A stretch of DNA of 64,000 nt, from positions 10,748 to 74,747 of the forward strand of contig CAZABH010000014.1 in the NCBI GenBank assembly GCA_964483585.1. The letters are read 5' to 3'. The number at the start of each line of letters is the position of its first letter. Positions within the stretch are counted from its first letter, which is position 1. Positions 1-8,558 of this stretch are shown piece after piece. Both the position numbers and the translations under genes were made by a program. This DNA comes from SZUA-430 sp964483585 (GTDB taxonomy: Bacteria > Pseudomonadota > Alphaproteobacteria > Micropepsales > Micropepsaceae). The notes beneath the pieces were generated by a model. The model searched no databases, was not told the DNA's origin, and worked only from the letters and a program-made list of their open reading frames with translations.

Positions 1-519
1 CAGCGTCACGGGCTTCACGCCCTTGGGGGCAGGGTCGAGCTTCAGCAATGCAAGATCGCGTGCCGGATCAGTTGCGATTACCCTTGCTTCGACGGCGTCG
101 GCTTCGGTGGGGCGCTCGCTCGTGCCTTGCGGCATGAAGATGAGGCCCACGGTGGCCTGCCCGCGCACGGTGTTCCAGCTTGCGATGAAGCGTCCGTCGT
201 TGTCCACGTATGTCGCCGAACCGAGGCGTTTGGGGGTGACGACCAGCGCGACTGGCTTTCCGATTGCGCCGACGGCGGGTCCGAAGGCGGGGGCGCGTAA
301 TGTGTCTGCTGCGTCACGCTTGGCCGTTAGCAGCGCTTCGGCAAGGCGCGTAGGATCCAGTCCGGCCGTGGCTTGGCCCAAACCCGAAACGTCGCCGATC
401 GGTGGCAGGGGTGTGTTGGTCGCAGGGCGCAGTTCGCTTGAGGGGCCTGTGCCGGCACAGCCTGTAATCAGGGCGGCGAGGATGGCGCTGGTGATGATTG
501 GGACGTGTCTTGAGGCCAT
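1..519 (-). CDS. Trypsin-like serine protease lipoprotein, N-terminal part (truncated by window edge)
   Basis: The reading frame is open on the reverse strand from an ATG at 519 to base 1 (173 codons, no stop), so the C-terminal part lies outside the window. The N-terminus is a lipoprotein signal with the lipobox LITGC (Cys21), predicting an acylated periplasm-facing protein. Residues ~85-173 have the look of the first half of a trypsin-fold domain, including the stretch ATDPARDLALLKLD, which in HtrA-like proteases carries the catalytic Asp; the His and Ser regions cannot be judged here. It is divergent from the GST gene with ~180 bp between them. The protease assignment is an inference from this motif. 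Confidence 0.6.
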   Translation of the reverse strand, partial: MASRHVPIITSAILAALITGCAGTGPSSELRPATNTPLPPIGDVSGLGQATAGLDPTRLAEALLTAKRDAADTLRAPAFGPAVGAIGKPVALVVTPKRLGSATYVDNDGRFIASWNTVRGQATVGLIFMPQGTSERPTEADAVEARVIATDPARDLALLKLDPAPKGVKPVTL

Positions 520-699
520 GCGCGCGTATCCTTCGGCTTTGCTGTCGGCTTTGTAGTGAGTCTGCCCCAAGAGCGGGTCGGCCGTCATGCGCTATTCGCG
601 TTGGCCCTGCAGAGTGATGGGCCAGTGTTGCACGCGCTGACAGTGGTTGCGATGTTGGCGCAATCGCTGGCATATGGATGGGGTGAAGAGGCTCTTGCG

Positions 700-1389
700 A
701 TGTACGTCCTGCATATTGCCAACAAAAATTATTCCTCGTGGTCGCTGAGGCCATGGATCCTGATGCGCGAGGCGGGGATTGCCTTCGAGGAGCGGTTGCA
801 TCGCTTCGAGCCGGGTGGGGCGTGGGCCTCGTTCCGGCGTTTCTCGCCCACGGGCAAGGTTCCAACCTTGCATGATGGCGCGACTGTGGTGTGGGACTCG
901 CTTGCGATTGTCGAGTATCTGGCCGAGCGACATCCGGGCGTTTGGCCGGAGGACGCGCAGGCGCGTGCGTGGGCGCGTGCGGCCTCGGCCGAGATGCATT
1001 CCGCGTTCCAGACCCTGCGCCAGCACTGTTCGTTCAACCTCGGTCTGCGCGTGAAGCTTCATGAGGTGGCGCCGTCCCTGCAAAAGGATATTGAGCGGAT
1101 TGATGAATTATGGAGTGAGGGCCTTAAGCGTTTTGGTGGCCCGTTCCTCGCCGGGCCGACATTCACTGCGGTCGATGCGTTCTTTGCGCCCGTGCAGTTC
1201 CGCATCCAGACCTATGGGCTTGTGCTCGGGCCCGCGGCGCACGCCTATTCGCAGCGGGTGCTGACGCTTCCCGGGATGGTTGATTGGTATCAGGCGGGGA
1301 TTGCCGAGGATTTCCGCGATCCGGAGCATGACGCGGTCGTGCTTCGGTTCGGGCAGGTTACGGCGGATTTCCGGGTGCAGGAGGCTTGA
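700..1389 (+). CDS. Glutathione S-transferase family protein
   Basis: A 229-residue protein with the two-domain GST layout. The N-terminal thioredoxin-like domain begins MYVLHIANKNYSSWSLRPW, where the serines in SSWS are the usual glutathione-activating position. It continues through the cis-proline region (GKVPTLHDG) and the glutathione-contact DSLAIVEYLAE motif, and a helical C-terminal domain follows. The ATG at 700 is preferred over an upstream in-frame start at 556 because family homology begins here and a GAAGAG ribosome site lies 9 bases upstream. It would conjugate or reduce electrophiles with glutathione in the cytoplasm. The substrate is unknown. Confidence 0.85.
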   Translation: MYVLHIANKNYSSWSLRPWILMREAGIAFEERLHRFEPGGAWASFRRFSPTGKVPTLHDGATVVWDSLAIVEYLAERHPGVWPEDAQARAWARAASAEMHSAFQTLRQHCSFNLGLRVKLHEVAPSLQKDIERIDELWSEGLKRFGGPFLAGPTFTAVDAFFAPVQFRIQTYGLVLGPAAHAYSQRVLTLPGMVDWYQAGIAEDFRDPEHDAVVLRFGQVTADFRVQEA

Positions 1390-1489
1390 GTGCGCTCTTG
1401 TCATGGAACCGCCATGATTGCATGGAATTGACGGAGGCTGAGACTGCAGGGCACTGTGGTTGCAGCTGTGGGGGCAGTGGAGGAACATC

Positions 1490-1993
1490 ATGGCAGGGCG
1501 ATCTGGTGGGTCTGGGTTTGGCTGGTTCGTGATCGGTGTGATCGTGGGCGGCGTGGGCGTTGCCTATGGTCCGACGCAGTTCCGCAAGTATGTGCAGCAG
1601 CAACCGACGCAGGTTCGGGTCGAGGTGGCCAACGACTACACGCCCGGCGTGTGGCGGCGTTCGGCGCGTCTTGACATCGAGTTCAGCCGCACCAAGGCCA
1701 ACGGCCAGAACTGGGACTGGCCGATGACCGACCCCGAGTTGCAGGTCTGCATTGTCGAGGGGACAGAGTATCGCAAGTGCTATGGACCTCTGAGCCCTGA
1801 GCTGGCTGCGTGCCAGGGGCGCTTTCGCTGCGCGACCGAGGTTCTCAAGGTTCCGGACGTGCCCTTCACGATCGAGCTGAACGAGTGGGACGACTACAAC
1901 AAGCCCGACCCGATCGGCACGTTCGAGTGCGATGTCGGGCTTGAGTGCCGCTTCCCTCTGGGGCGCGTGGCGGTGTTGCCGGTGACGCGCTAG
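1490..1993 (+). CDS. Hypothetical single-pass membrane protein
   Basis: 167 residues, started at the ATG at 1490 behind a strong GGAGGA site. A hydrophobic segment at residues ~9-27 probably anchors the protein, with the remaining ~135 residues outside the cytoplasm. The exported part has paired cysteines in short motifs (LQVCIVEG, RKCYGPL, AACQGRFRC, FECDVGLEC), so disulfides are likely. Phrases such as LDIEFSRTKANGQNWDW and DDYNKPDPIGTFECD recall C2-like beta-sandwich domains of exported bacterial proteins, but this is a weak resemblance. Function unknown. Its end lies 6 bases from the end of the convergent DUF4332 gene. Confidence 0.6.
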   Translation: MAGRSGGSGFGWFVIGVIVGGVGVAYGPTQFRKYVQQQPTQVRVEVANDYTPGVWRRSARLDIEFSRTKANGQNWDWPMTDPELQVCIVEGTEYRKCYGPLSPELAACQGRFRCATEVLKVPDVPFTIELNEWDDYNKPDPIGTFECDVGLECRFPLGRVAVLPVTR

Positions 1994-1999
1994 GGGCTG

Positions 2000-3912
2000 T
2001 CAGGCGGCGTTGCGGGCGTCGTCGGAATCCTCGTCTTCGGCTCCCTCGTCGTCCGTGTTTTCGTCCTCGTCTTCGTCGCTATCNNNNNNNNNNNNNNNNN
2101 NNNNNNNNNNNNNNNNNNNNNNNNNNNNNNNNNNNNNNNNNNNNNNNNNNNNNNNNNNNNNNNNNNNNNNNNNNNNNNNNNNNCCTCGTCTTCGGCTCCC
2201 TCGTCGTCCGTGTTTTCGTCCTCGTCTTCGTCGCTATCTGATTGCTCTTGCTGGTCGCGGGCGGCTTCGATCCAGCTTCGCAGTTCCTCTTCGTCGGGTG
2301 GGGCTGAATCGCGCAGCAGGCGCTGGCCGTCAGGGGTGTCGCAGAATTCGTCGAGCATGTTCAGCAGCATGTCTGGGTCTGCGTTGGCGAGGTCTTCGGT
2401 TTCGCGTACGCCGACGGCGACCAGAAGCTGGGCTGCGATGCTGTCGAGTTCGGGGATCGCCAGGGCCAGCGTGGCCTGGGATTGCCAGTCGCGGATCACG
2501 CGGGCGGAGATGTGCTTGAACTTGAGGCGGGTCGCAGCGTCCTCGGGCGAGGCTTGCAGCAAGTCCTCGACCGTGTGAATGCCGATGGCCGTCAGGCGGC
2601 TTGCCGTCTTGGGGCCGATCGAGGGGGCGAGTTCCACGGGGCTTTCGTGACTGAGGCGCAGTTCAACGTCTTCGTCCGGGGTCTCGATCACGGGTTCCGG
2701 CTGCGGCACCGGTGCGGGCTTGGATGCGGCCTTGGCAGGCTTCGCGGGCTCTGGTGCTCGTGCGGGGGCAAGCCTGGCTGCGACCTGGCGCGTGCGCTCG
2801 GCGATGGACATCGGACCTGAGGCCTTGGCCACGGACTCGGCCGGCAGCTTCACCGATGGTTCGACGCGGGCTGCGGGCTTCTTCGCGGCGGGCTTGGCAG
2901 CGGGCGCTGGTTTGACCTTCTTCGTCACGCGCGCGGGGCGTCCCGTGCCGTAGAGGGTTCCGGTCTCGCGGGGCCAGAGGGCGTCGACATTGGCCAAGGG
3001 CTGGCGCAGGATCTCGACGGCGTGGAGGCGGCGCACCGTCCGATCATCCTCGGACAGGGTCTGGCGCAGCTTTCCGGTCTGGCGGTACTCGCGGTACATG
3101 GCGCGGACCACGTCGCGCTCTTTCTCGTTGGCCATCGCGCGGGCAAGCCTGCGGCCAGGGGCGGCGACCAGGGCCTTGAGCGTGTCGAAGCCAAGCCCCA
3201 CCCGAGGCGGCAGCACGGCGGCTTCCATCACGGCACGTTCGAGGATGCGGGCCAGCATCACGGTGGCGTAGCCATAGAGCCTGGCGCAGACGTCTTTCAT
3301 CTCCTGGTCCGGACCCCGCTCGGGGCGCTTGACGGCCTCAGCGAAGCTGAAATGGTCGACCAGCGTCTCGTAGTGCGGGTTGGCGTATTTCGCGCCTGCG
3401 CGCACCATCTGCTCGAGCCAATCATTGCCTTGCGGCACGGGCACGTCGGGATAGCCGCCGAGGTCCTGGATGAGGATCAGCTGCAGGTGGTCGTAGAGGC
3501 GGGTCAGGCTCCAGTCGACGGCGCGGTGGATGACGTTTTCCTCTTCCGTCTGCCCGGTGTGGAACGGGTGGACGGGGTCGACGACATAGTGGCTCATCAC
3601 GCCGGCGCACCAGGCTGCGTATTTCCAGTCCTGCTGGGTCAATGCGCGCACGGTTCGGCGATACCACTCGCGCGCGGCCGCGGGTGCGCCGCCCCAGTCG
3701 CCCTCGCGCACATGCAGGACGTGGTTGCGGTAATCGCGGAAATTGTCGTCCGGTGCCGTGGCCCCTTTCAGGTAGCTTGCGCTGTGATGCAGGAACAGGT
3801 TGCGCCAGAGGGCGCCATCCGTTCCGCGCAGATGGGTCAGTGCATCCAGTGCAAGCCGGTGATGGTTTCCCCGGCACGCCGAACTTCGCAGCACACGCAT
3901 CAACATCGACAT
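2000..3912 (-). CDS. Zinc-dependent phospholipase C-like / DUF4332 fusion protein, interrupted by assembly gap
   Basis: The N-terminal ~220 residues look like a zinc-dependent phospholipase C/S1-P1 nuclease-type helical domain: HHRLALDALTHL at the start, then LHHSASYLKG, and HYVVDPVHPFHTGQTEEE, which supplies the typical His/Asp metal ligands. An Ala/Pro/Lys-rich linker follows. The C-terminal part contains helix-hairpin-helix-like repeats of the DUF4332 type (APSIGPKTASRLTAIGIHTVEDLL). The tail is very acidic (SDSDEDEDENTDDEGAEDE). The 100-N gap and the duplicated 55 bases inside the gene shift the frame by 155 bases. Collapsing the duplication restores a 585-residue protein ending DEDSDDARNAA with a stop at 2000-2002. 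Substrate and localisation are unknown; no signal peptide is obvious. Confidence 0.75.
2029..2238. repeat. Identical 55-bp sequences flanking a 100-N assembly gap
   Basis: Bases 2084-2183 are N (exactly 100). The 55 bases before the gap (2029-2083) and the 55 bases after it (2184-2238) are identical. A round 100-N spacer between identical contig ends is typical of a scaffolder joining contigs that actually overlap, so the true genome probably has one copy and no gap. The insertion of 155 bases breaks the reading frame of the acidic tail of the DUF4332 protein. Confidence 0.9.
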
Positions 3913-4352
3913 CGCACGGCCCCCAGAATCATGGCTGAGAGGCTCTCGCGTTGCGGTTAACGCTCTGTTAACGATACGCTGTGGCTCGACTTTTCGTATC
4001 AGGTGCAGAAATCTGCAGGCCCGAGATCCCTACAGTGGTGGGAGCCGCTGTAACGGATTGGTTTTCTTCAGTCTTTGGTTCTTCCTGTGTGGGCCTGCAG
4101 TTTCCTGGCAGGGTATGTTTGACCTTGCATTCGCCCCGGTCCGGTTTGTTGCGGCCTGCCCCAGGAAGGGGGTTGGCCGCCCCGGCCTCACGCGAATATG
4201 AGTGACTGGCGCCAGTCGCGTACAAAATAGGAACATTCGGCTCCGGAATCAAGGGGGTTGCGTGGGCATTATTGTCGCGGCGGTCCGAAATTCGGTGGCG
4301 GGGCTTGCTGGTGGTCACGCTGGCGCGGGTTGCGCATGGTAAGGATGGCATC
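3913..4352. other. Intergenic region with a 14-bp palindrome, no gene seen
   Basis: 440 bases between divergent genes (DUF4332 protein leftwards, pentapeptide protein rightwards), so it should carry both promoters. It contains a perfect palindrome GACTGGCGCCAGTC at 4204-4217 and two GTTAAC boxes near 3956-3972. No open frame here has coding character that I recognise. Confidence 0.5.
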
Positions 4353-5027
4353 ATGGAGTGGATCACGACATTTCTGGGCTGGATTGCCAGCTGGTTCTGG
4401 GGGCGGCGACGGGCGCGGCCCCAGGACGGCGCGCCCGTGGCTGCGCCGGATGGATCCGGGGACGGTATGACGGATGCCGGCGCAGCGTCGTCCGAGGACA
4501 AGCTTTATGCCCATGCGCCCGAGACGGGCATTTCGCGCGGGCTGCAGCATCACTGGCTGATCGATGAAGGCGTGCTGCACTGGAACCAGCGGCGCAAGGA
4601 CCAGGACTTCCGTCCGGACTTTGCCGGCTATGATTTCATCGCGCAAGGCAAGGAAACGCGGTTGTGGGGACAGCCTGCCGACCTGGACGGCGATCCGCGG
4701 CTGGTCCTGTCGGGGGTTGATCTCAGCTTTGCGAAGCTGTCGAAGGCGGTGCTTGCCGGTGCCGATCTGCGGCGTGCGCATCTGCAGGGCGCGGACCTGC
4801 GGGGTGCCAATCTTGCGGGTGCGAACCTCGAGGGGGCGGACCTGACCGATTGCGACCTGCGGGCGGCGATGCTTGAGGGGGCGGATCTCTCGCGGGCGCG
4901 GTTGGTCAATGCCAATCTGGCCGGCGCGAAGCTTGCGGGGGCCAACCTCGCCTGGGCGGACATCACGCATATGGCGGGGGATGGAGCGCTTGCGGGGGCG
5001 AATTTGTTCGGGGTGCGGCGGGGGTAG
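4353..5027 (+). CDS. Pentapeptide repeat protein with N-terminal membrane anchor
   Basis: 224 residues, starting at the ATG at 4353 behind AAGGATGG. A short hydrophobic/aromatic segment (MEWITTFLGWIASWFWG) may be a membrane-associated helix. Residues ~115-215 form a run of A(D/N)LXX pentapeptides (ADLRGANLAGANLEGADL and similar), which fold into a right-handed quadrilateral beta-helix. Such folds are scaffolds or DNA mimics, and no specific partner can be named here. The next gene downstream is the EF-hand lipoprotein in the same orientation, 87 bases away. Confidence 0.8.
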   Translation: MEWITTFLGWIASWFWGRRRARPQDGAPVAAPDGSGDGMTDAGAASSEDKLYAHAPETGISRGLQHHWLIDEGVLHWNQRRKDQDFRPDFAGYDFIAQGKETRLWGQPADLDGDPRLVLSGVDLSFAKLSKAVLAGADLRRAHLQGADLRGANLAGANLEGADLTDCDLRAAMLEGADLSRARLVNANLAGAKLAGANLAWADITHMAGDGALAGANLFGVRRG

Positions 5028-5114
5028 GGTGATCCTGTCCCTGATATTATGACGGGGTTGAAAGCGCGTGGGGAAGGGTGGAAGATGCGGTCGGGTTCAG
5101 TCTTGGAGGTTTTG

Positions 5115-5606
5115 ATGCGGCGGTTTGGGGTTGTGGCCGGGGTTGTGGGGCTGGCGCTGGGGCTTGGTGGCTGTGGTGGCGGGATGAGCCTTTTTGGCGA
5201 GGATGAGCTGCCGGCGGGGCCGCCGCGCGTGGACGTGTTCACGCCGTTCGATACCGACACTGACGGCATCATCGCCAAGGCGGAACTTGAGGCGGGCGTG
5301 AATGGCCTGTTCAAGCGCGACGATCTCGATGGGGACGGGTTCCTGAATGCCGCGGAGGTGCGCGCGGTCAATGACCGGCTGGTGGCCGAGACGGGGCCGG
5401 GGGCGACGCCCGTGATCGACTGGAACGCGGATGGGCGGGTCAATGCGCAGGAATATGGGTCGCAGTGGCGGACCCTGTTCGACCGTGCGGATGTGAACGG
5501 GGACGGGATGATCGATCCGCGCGAGCGGGCCGGGCGGGTCAAGCCGCGCAAGGCGCGACCGCTGCCCGAGCCGTCTTTCGGTGGCTATCGCGGGCCGCAG
5601 GGGTAG
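5115..5606 (+). CDS. EF-hand calcium-binding lipoprotein
   Basis: 163 residues, starting at the ATG at 5115 preceded by TTGGAGGT. The N-terminus is a signal sequence ending in a lipobox-like LGLGGC, so the protein is probably a lipoprotein. Four complete EF-hand loops follow in two pairs: DTDTDGIIAKAE, DLDGDGFLNAAE, DWNADGRVNAQE and DVNGDGMIDPRE. Each has the D-x-D/N-x-D-G pattern and a terminal Glu, so calcium binding is likely. The Pro/Arg-rich tail has no recognised domain. Role unknown, possibly calcium buffering or sensing at the envelope. Confidence 0.8.
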   Translation: MRRFGVVAGVVGLALGLGGCGGGMSLFGEDELPAGPPRVDVFTPFDTDTDGIIAKAELEAGVNGLFKRDDLDGDGFLNAAEVRAVNDRLVAETGPGATPVIDWNADGRVNAQEYGSQWRTLFDRADVNGDGMIDPRERAGRVKPRKARPLPEPSFGGYRGPQG

Positions 5607-5789
5607 GGGCTTGGCGGTGTTGATCCATGAAGGCAAGTCGTGGGTGGTCTGCCTTCGCAGACCATGACGGTGGTTGTTACGTTGAAAAATAAAGCCCGTC
5701 ATGTTGCGCGGGGTCCCGGCTCCAACATGCGCTTTCCAACCGCGTTCCGCGATTGGGCGCGTGTAACGGCCGGGATCAGGTCTGATGAC

Positions 5790-5812
5790 TTAAGTGCACT
5801 GTCACCGAAATT
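5790..5812 (+). repeat. 23-bp direct repeat, left copy
   Basis: Bases 5790-5812 are identical and in the same orientation to 7903-7925. The core is AGTGCACTGTCACCGAAAT. The copy begins 1 base after the end of the serine hydrolase stop codon region on the reverse strand. No other copy of this length was noticed in the window. The sequence resembles dispersed repeats or transposon ends of the TGTCACCGAAA type, which I recall only by pattern. Confidence 0.75.
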
Positions 5813-5813
5813 C

Positions 5814-7790
5814 TCAGTAGTTGCGGCTGAATGTTATGAGATCGAGCGCGATAAAGGTCCATGCGATGATCCCGGCTGCTGCCGCCATCAGCGCGTTGCC
5901 AAGCCGGCGCGACAGACCTCTTTCCGGATCACGCCAGGCGACAATTGCGTCGAGTACGATCACCAGGGCTGCTGGAATGCACAACGTCGCAAGTACGGCG
6001 AGCACAAGCATAATTTCCGGCTGCTTGAAGAGTAGATCGCCATCGAGCGTCACACGGATGTAATGTATTGCAGTCGCCACCAATGTCAGTGCCAGAAGCC
6101 ATGTTCCCGCTCTTGCACTGCGTCGGATCAGCGCCGTCTTTCCTGATGCGCGCGCTGCATCTGGCGCGCGCAATACCCGCCGCAGTCCCCAACCGATCGG
6201 CCCCGCCGCTGACGCCACCAAGATAACCACTGCGGCTCCGCCGAACAGGGCTGGCATCAAAGCGAGCCATGCCGGTGCGCGCTCAAATACGGCGACCGGC
6301 ATGATGAGAGGGCTGGCGATCCGCATCACTTGCCCGCTGTCGTCGCGCATGACGACGAGAGCGATCCCGGTGTCCTCGTCGATAAATCGATCCGGTCCAT
6401 CGGGTAGCCAGAGGCGCGGTGTGCCGTCGGCCCGCCGTGCCTGATCGATCAGCAAGGTGCCGTCCTGGCCGTCTGTGGCGTGCAGCAGCGTCAGAGGTTC
6501 CGTAAGCCGCAATGGCCCCGAAACCACCCGCCGCGTGATGCGGTATTGGCCCGCGATCTCGCTGGCGGTCGAGGAGCCTGATGCGAGTACCGCAGGGATC
6601 GGAGTGGGCAGCAAGCGATCGACAAGTGCGCGGGCAAACCTTTCGCGGATCGTGTTCGCTGTGAGTGTGCTGCCTGCTCCATTGAAGGCAAGATACCAGC
6701 CCACGTTGTACTCGGGCAGATACTGCAGATCGGTCGCGCTGGCCATCAGGTTGCCTGCGTGGCGCACATGCCTGACGCCGCGATAGTCGCCGATGATGAA
6801 GCCCAAGCCGAAGCCTGAACCCAGACCCGGCGCCAGTGGTGCATGCAGGCGCGTTGCCTCGGCGAGCGTTTCGGCCGCCACAACCCGTCCGTTGCTGCCT
6901 TCGCCGCCAGCCATCAGCATGCTGAGGAAGCGCGCCATGTCACCCGGCGACGCACTCAGCCCGCCTGCTGAACTGGGCACGATCACTTCGAAGCGGTGAG
7001 GCTTGCGGTCGCCTGCCACATAGTTCGAGGCGAGCAGCGGCGCGAGGCTTTCCGGCAGCGGCTGTGAGAAGGTGCTGCGCGTCATTCCGGTGGGTGTAAA
7101 GATGCGGGTGGCGACCAGGTCCTCGAACGGTGCGCCGCCCGCCCGCTCGAGCGCCAGCGCCGCAACACCCGTTCCATAGTTGGAGTAGGACACGGTCGAT
7201 CCCGGCGCGTAGACCGGTTCCGGGATATTTTTTCTCAATCGTACTGCAGCCGGCGTGGTGAGATCCGGTTCGTAGATGCCCCAATAGCGCTCGGCGAGGC
7301 CTGGGGTGTGGGTCATCAAATGGCGCATCGTGATTGGCGCGCCGGCCAGCCCGCTGATCTTGAAATCGAGATAGGTGCTGATGTCGGCATCAAGATCAAG
7401 ACGCCCTTCATCTTTCAGTTGGAGCGCGATCAGCCAGACAAAAAGCTTTGAAATAGAGGCCTGGCGAAACATCGTCTCTTCGATGTCGATCTTGCGGCGT
7501 GTTTCGAGATCGGCGTAGCCGTAGCCGCGTGCAAGGATTATCCGGCCATCGCGCACCAGCACCAGCGCGGCGCCGGGAATACCGCTCTGCTGCAGCGCGC
7601 TGTCGAGGAAACCATCTGCAAAAGCGGTCAGGTCGGCATCGCTCGGCTGTGCCAGAGGGATTTTCTTGTCATAGTGAGAGGAAACAGATGATGCCTCGGG
7701 TGTGCCAAGCTCCGACGGTGCTGCAAGCGCGCCGAACACGCCAAACATGAAGCATAAGCCCAGAAGCGCTGCAGCCTGTCTCCATGTCAT
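5814..7790 (-). CDS. Serine hydrolase of the class C beta-lactamase family with C-terminal membrane domain
   Basis: 658 residues, starting with a signal peptide (MTWRQAAALLGLCFMFGVFG) behind a GGGGAGG site. The beta-lactamase fold spans ~50-390 with the SxxK motif (SISKLF), the YxN motif (YSNYG) and a third-motif region around RHAGN. The remainder includes a beta-rich linker and then about four hydrophobic segments (residues ~510-655). Members of this family are peptidases or esterases acting on peptides or esters in the periplasm rather than true beta-lactamases; the substrate is not readable from sequence. The gene lies between two 23-bp direct repeats and its codon use looks slightly less GC-extreme than its neighbours, which suggests acquisition as a unit. 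Confidence 0.85.
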   Translation of the reverse strand: MTWRQAAALLGLCFMFGVFGALAAPSELGTPEASSVSSHYDKKIPLAQPSDADLTAFADGFLDSALQQSGIPGAALVLVRDGRIILARGYGYADLETRRKIDIEETMFRQASISKLFVWLIALQLKDEGRLDLDADISTYLDFKISGLAGAPITMRHLMTHTPGLAERYWGIYEPDLTTPAAVRLRKNIPEPVYAPGSTVSYSNYGTGVAALALERAGGAPFEDLVATRIFTPTGMTRSTFSQPLPESLAPLLASNYVAGDRKPHRFEVIVPSSAGGLSASPGDMARFLSMLMAGGEGSNGRVVAAETLAEATRLHAPLAPGLGSGFGLGFIIGDYRGVRHVRHAGNLMASATDLQYLPEYNVGWYLAFNGAGSTLTANTIRERFARALVDRLLPTPIPAVLASGSSTASEIAGQYRITRRVVSGPLRLTEPLTLLHATDGQDGTLLIDQARRADGTPRLWLPDGPDRFIDEDTGIALVVMRDDSGQVMRIASPLIMPVAVFERAPAWLALMPALFGGAAVVILVASAAGPIGWGLRRVLRAPDAARASGKTALIRRSARAGTWLLALTLVATAIHYIRVTLDGDLLFKQPEIMLVLAVLATLCIPAALVIVLDAIVAWRDPERGLSRRLGNALMAAAAGIIAWTFIALDLITFSRNY

Positions 7791-7902
7791 GCTTTGCCTC
7801 CCCGACGAGCTCGCATTGATTGGCGGCGACAGGCTATCTCATTCTTCGGCATCAAGGCAAGGCAAGCAGGTTTTTGCGCCTCCGGCAGCGCGGTCTGGCG
7901 AG

Positions 7903-7925
7903 TTAAGTGCACTGTCACCGAAATT
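7903..7925 (+). repeat. 23-bp direct repeat, right copy
   Basis: Identical to 5790-5812. Its last two bases form part of the stop codon of the PCuAC gene (TAA read on the reverse strand at 7926-7924). Together the two copies bracket the ~2.1-kb serine hydrolase segment. Confidence 0.75.
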
Positions 7926-8433
7926 AGTGGTGGTGGCCGCCGGTGGTGCCCATGGCCTGGACGGGGAACTGCAGCGTCTGGGCTGGGGCGCCGTCGAAGG
8001 TGAGGGTGATGGGGACCGTCGTGCCTGGCATCAGTTGCTGGCGCAGGCCCATGAGCATGAGATGCATGCCGCCGGGTGCGAAGCTGACCGCGCCGCCGGG
8101 CGGGATGGTGACGCCGCCTGCGATTTCACGCATGCGCATGATCCCGCCGTCCATCGACATGGTGTGGAGTTCGACTTTCTCGCATACGGGCGAGGCTGCC
8201 GAAACGAGGGTGATGGGGGTCTTGCCGGTGTTCGTTAGCTGCATATAGGCCGCTGCCACGCGGGCGCCGGGCATCGTGGCCTTGGCGAAAGGCTGGCTGA
8301 TCACAATGCCTCCGGCGTGGGCGTCGCTGCCGTGGTTGTGGGCTGGAGCGCCGGTGACCAGTGTCACGGGGCTGAGCGCCGCTGCTGCGGCAACGGCAAA
8401 CAAGCGCAGGCTGCGGGCGAAGGAAGCTGACAT
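7924..8433 (-). CDS. Periplasmic copper chaperone of the PCuAC family
   Basis: 169 residues with a signal peptide (LRLFAVAAAAALSPVTLVTG). The DUF461/PCuAC domain contains the copper-ligand pattern H-x-M ... M ... H-x-M: ELHTMSMDGGIMRMRE followed by FAPGGMHLMLMGL. These proteins carry Cu(I) in the periplasm, usually to the CuA centre of cytochrome oxidase with Sco. A C-terminal HHH tail and an N-terminal HNHGSDAH segment could add metal sites. The ATG is preceded by AGAGG. It follows the TPR gene in the same orientation, 125 bases away. No Sco gene is adjacent. Confidence 0.9.
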   Translation of the reverse strand: MSASFARSLRLFAVAAAAALSPVTLVTGAPAHNHGSDAHAGGIVISQPFAKATMPGARVAAAYMQLTNTGKTPITLVSAASPVCEKVELHTMSMDGGIMRMREIAGGVTIPPGGAVSFAPGGMHLMLMGLRQQLMPGTTVPITLTFDGAPAQTLQFPVQAMGTTGGHHH

Positions 8434-8558
8434 GATCTTGCCTCTGCAATGGATGTGCAGTCGGCTTAGACTGGCGCCGGATCGCTGTCCAGAGGAGGTG
8501 TCGACGCATCCCTGACCGGGTTTATCGGGGCGTCAAACCACGCGTAGAATTTGGGCAA

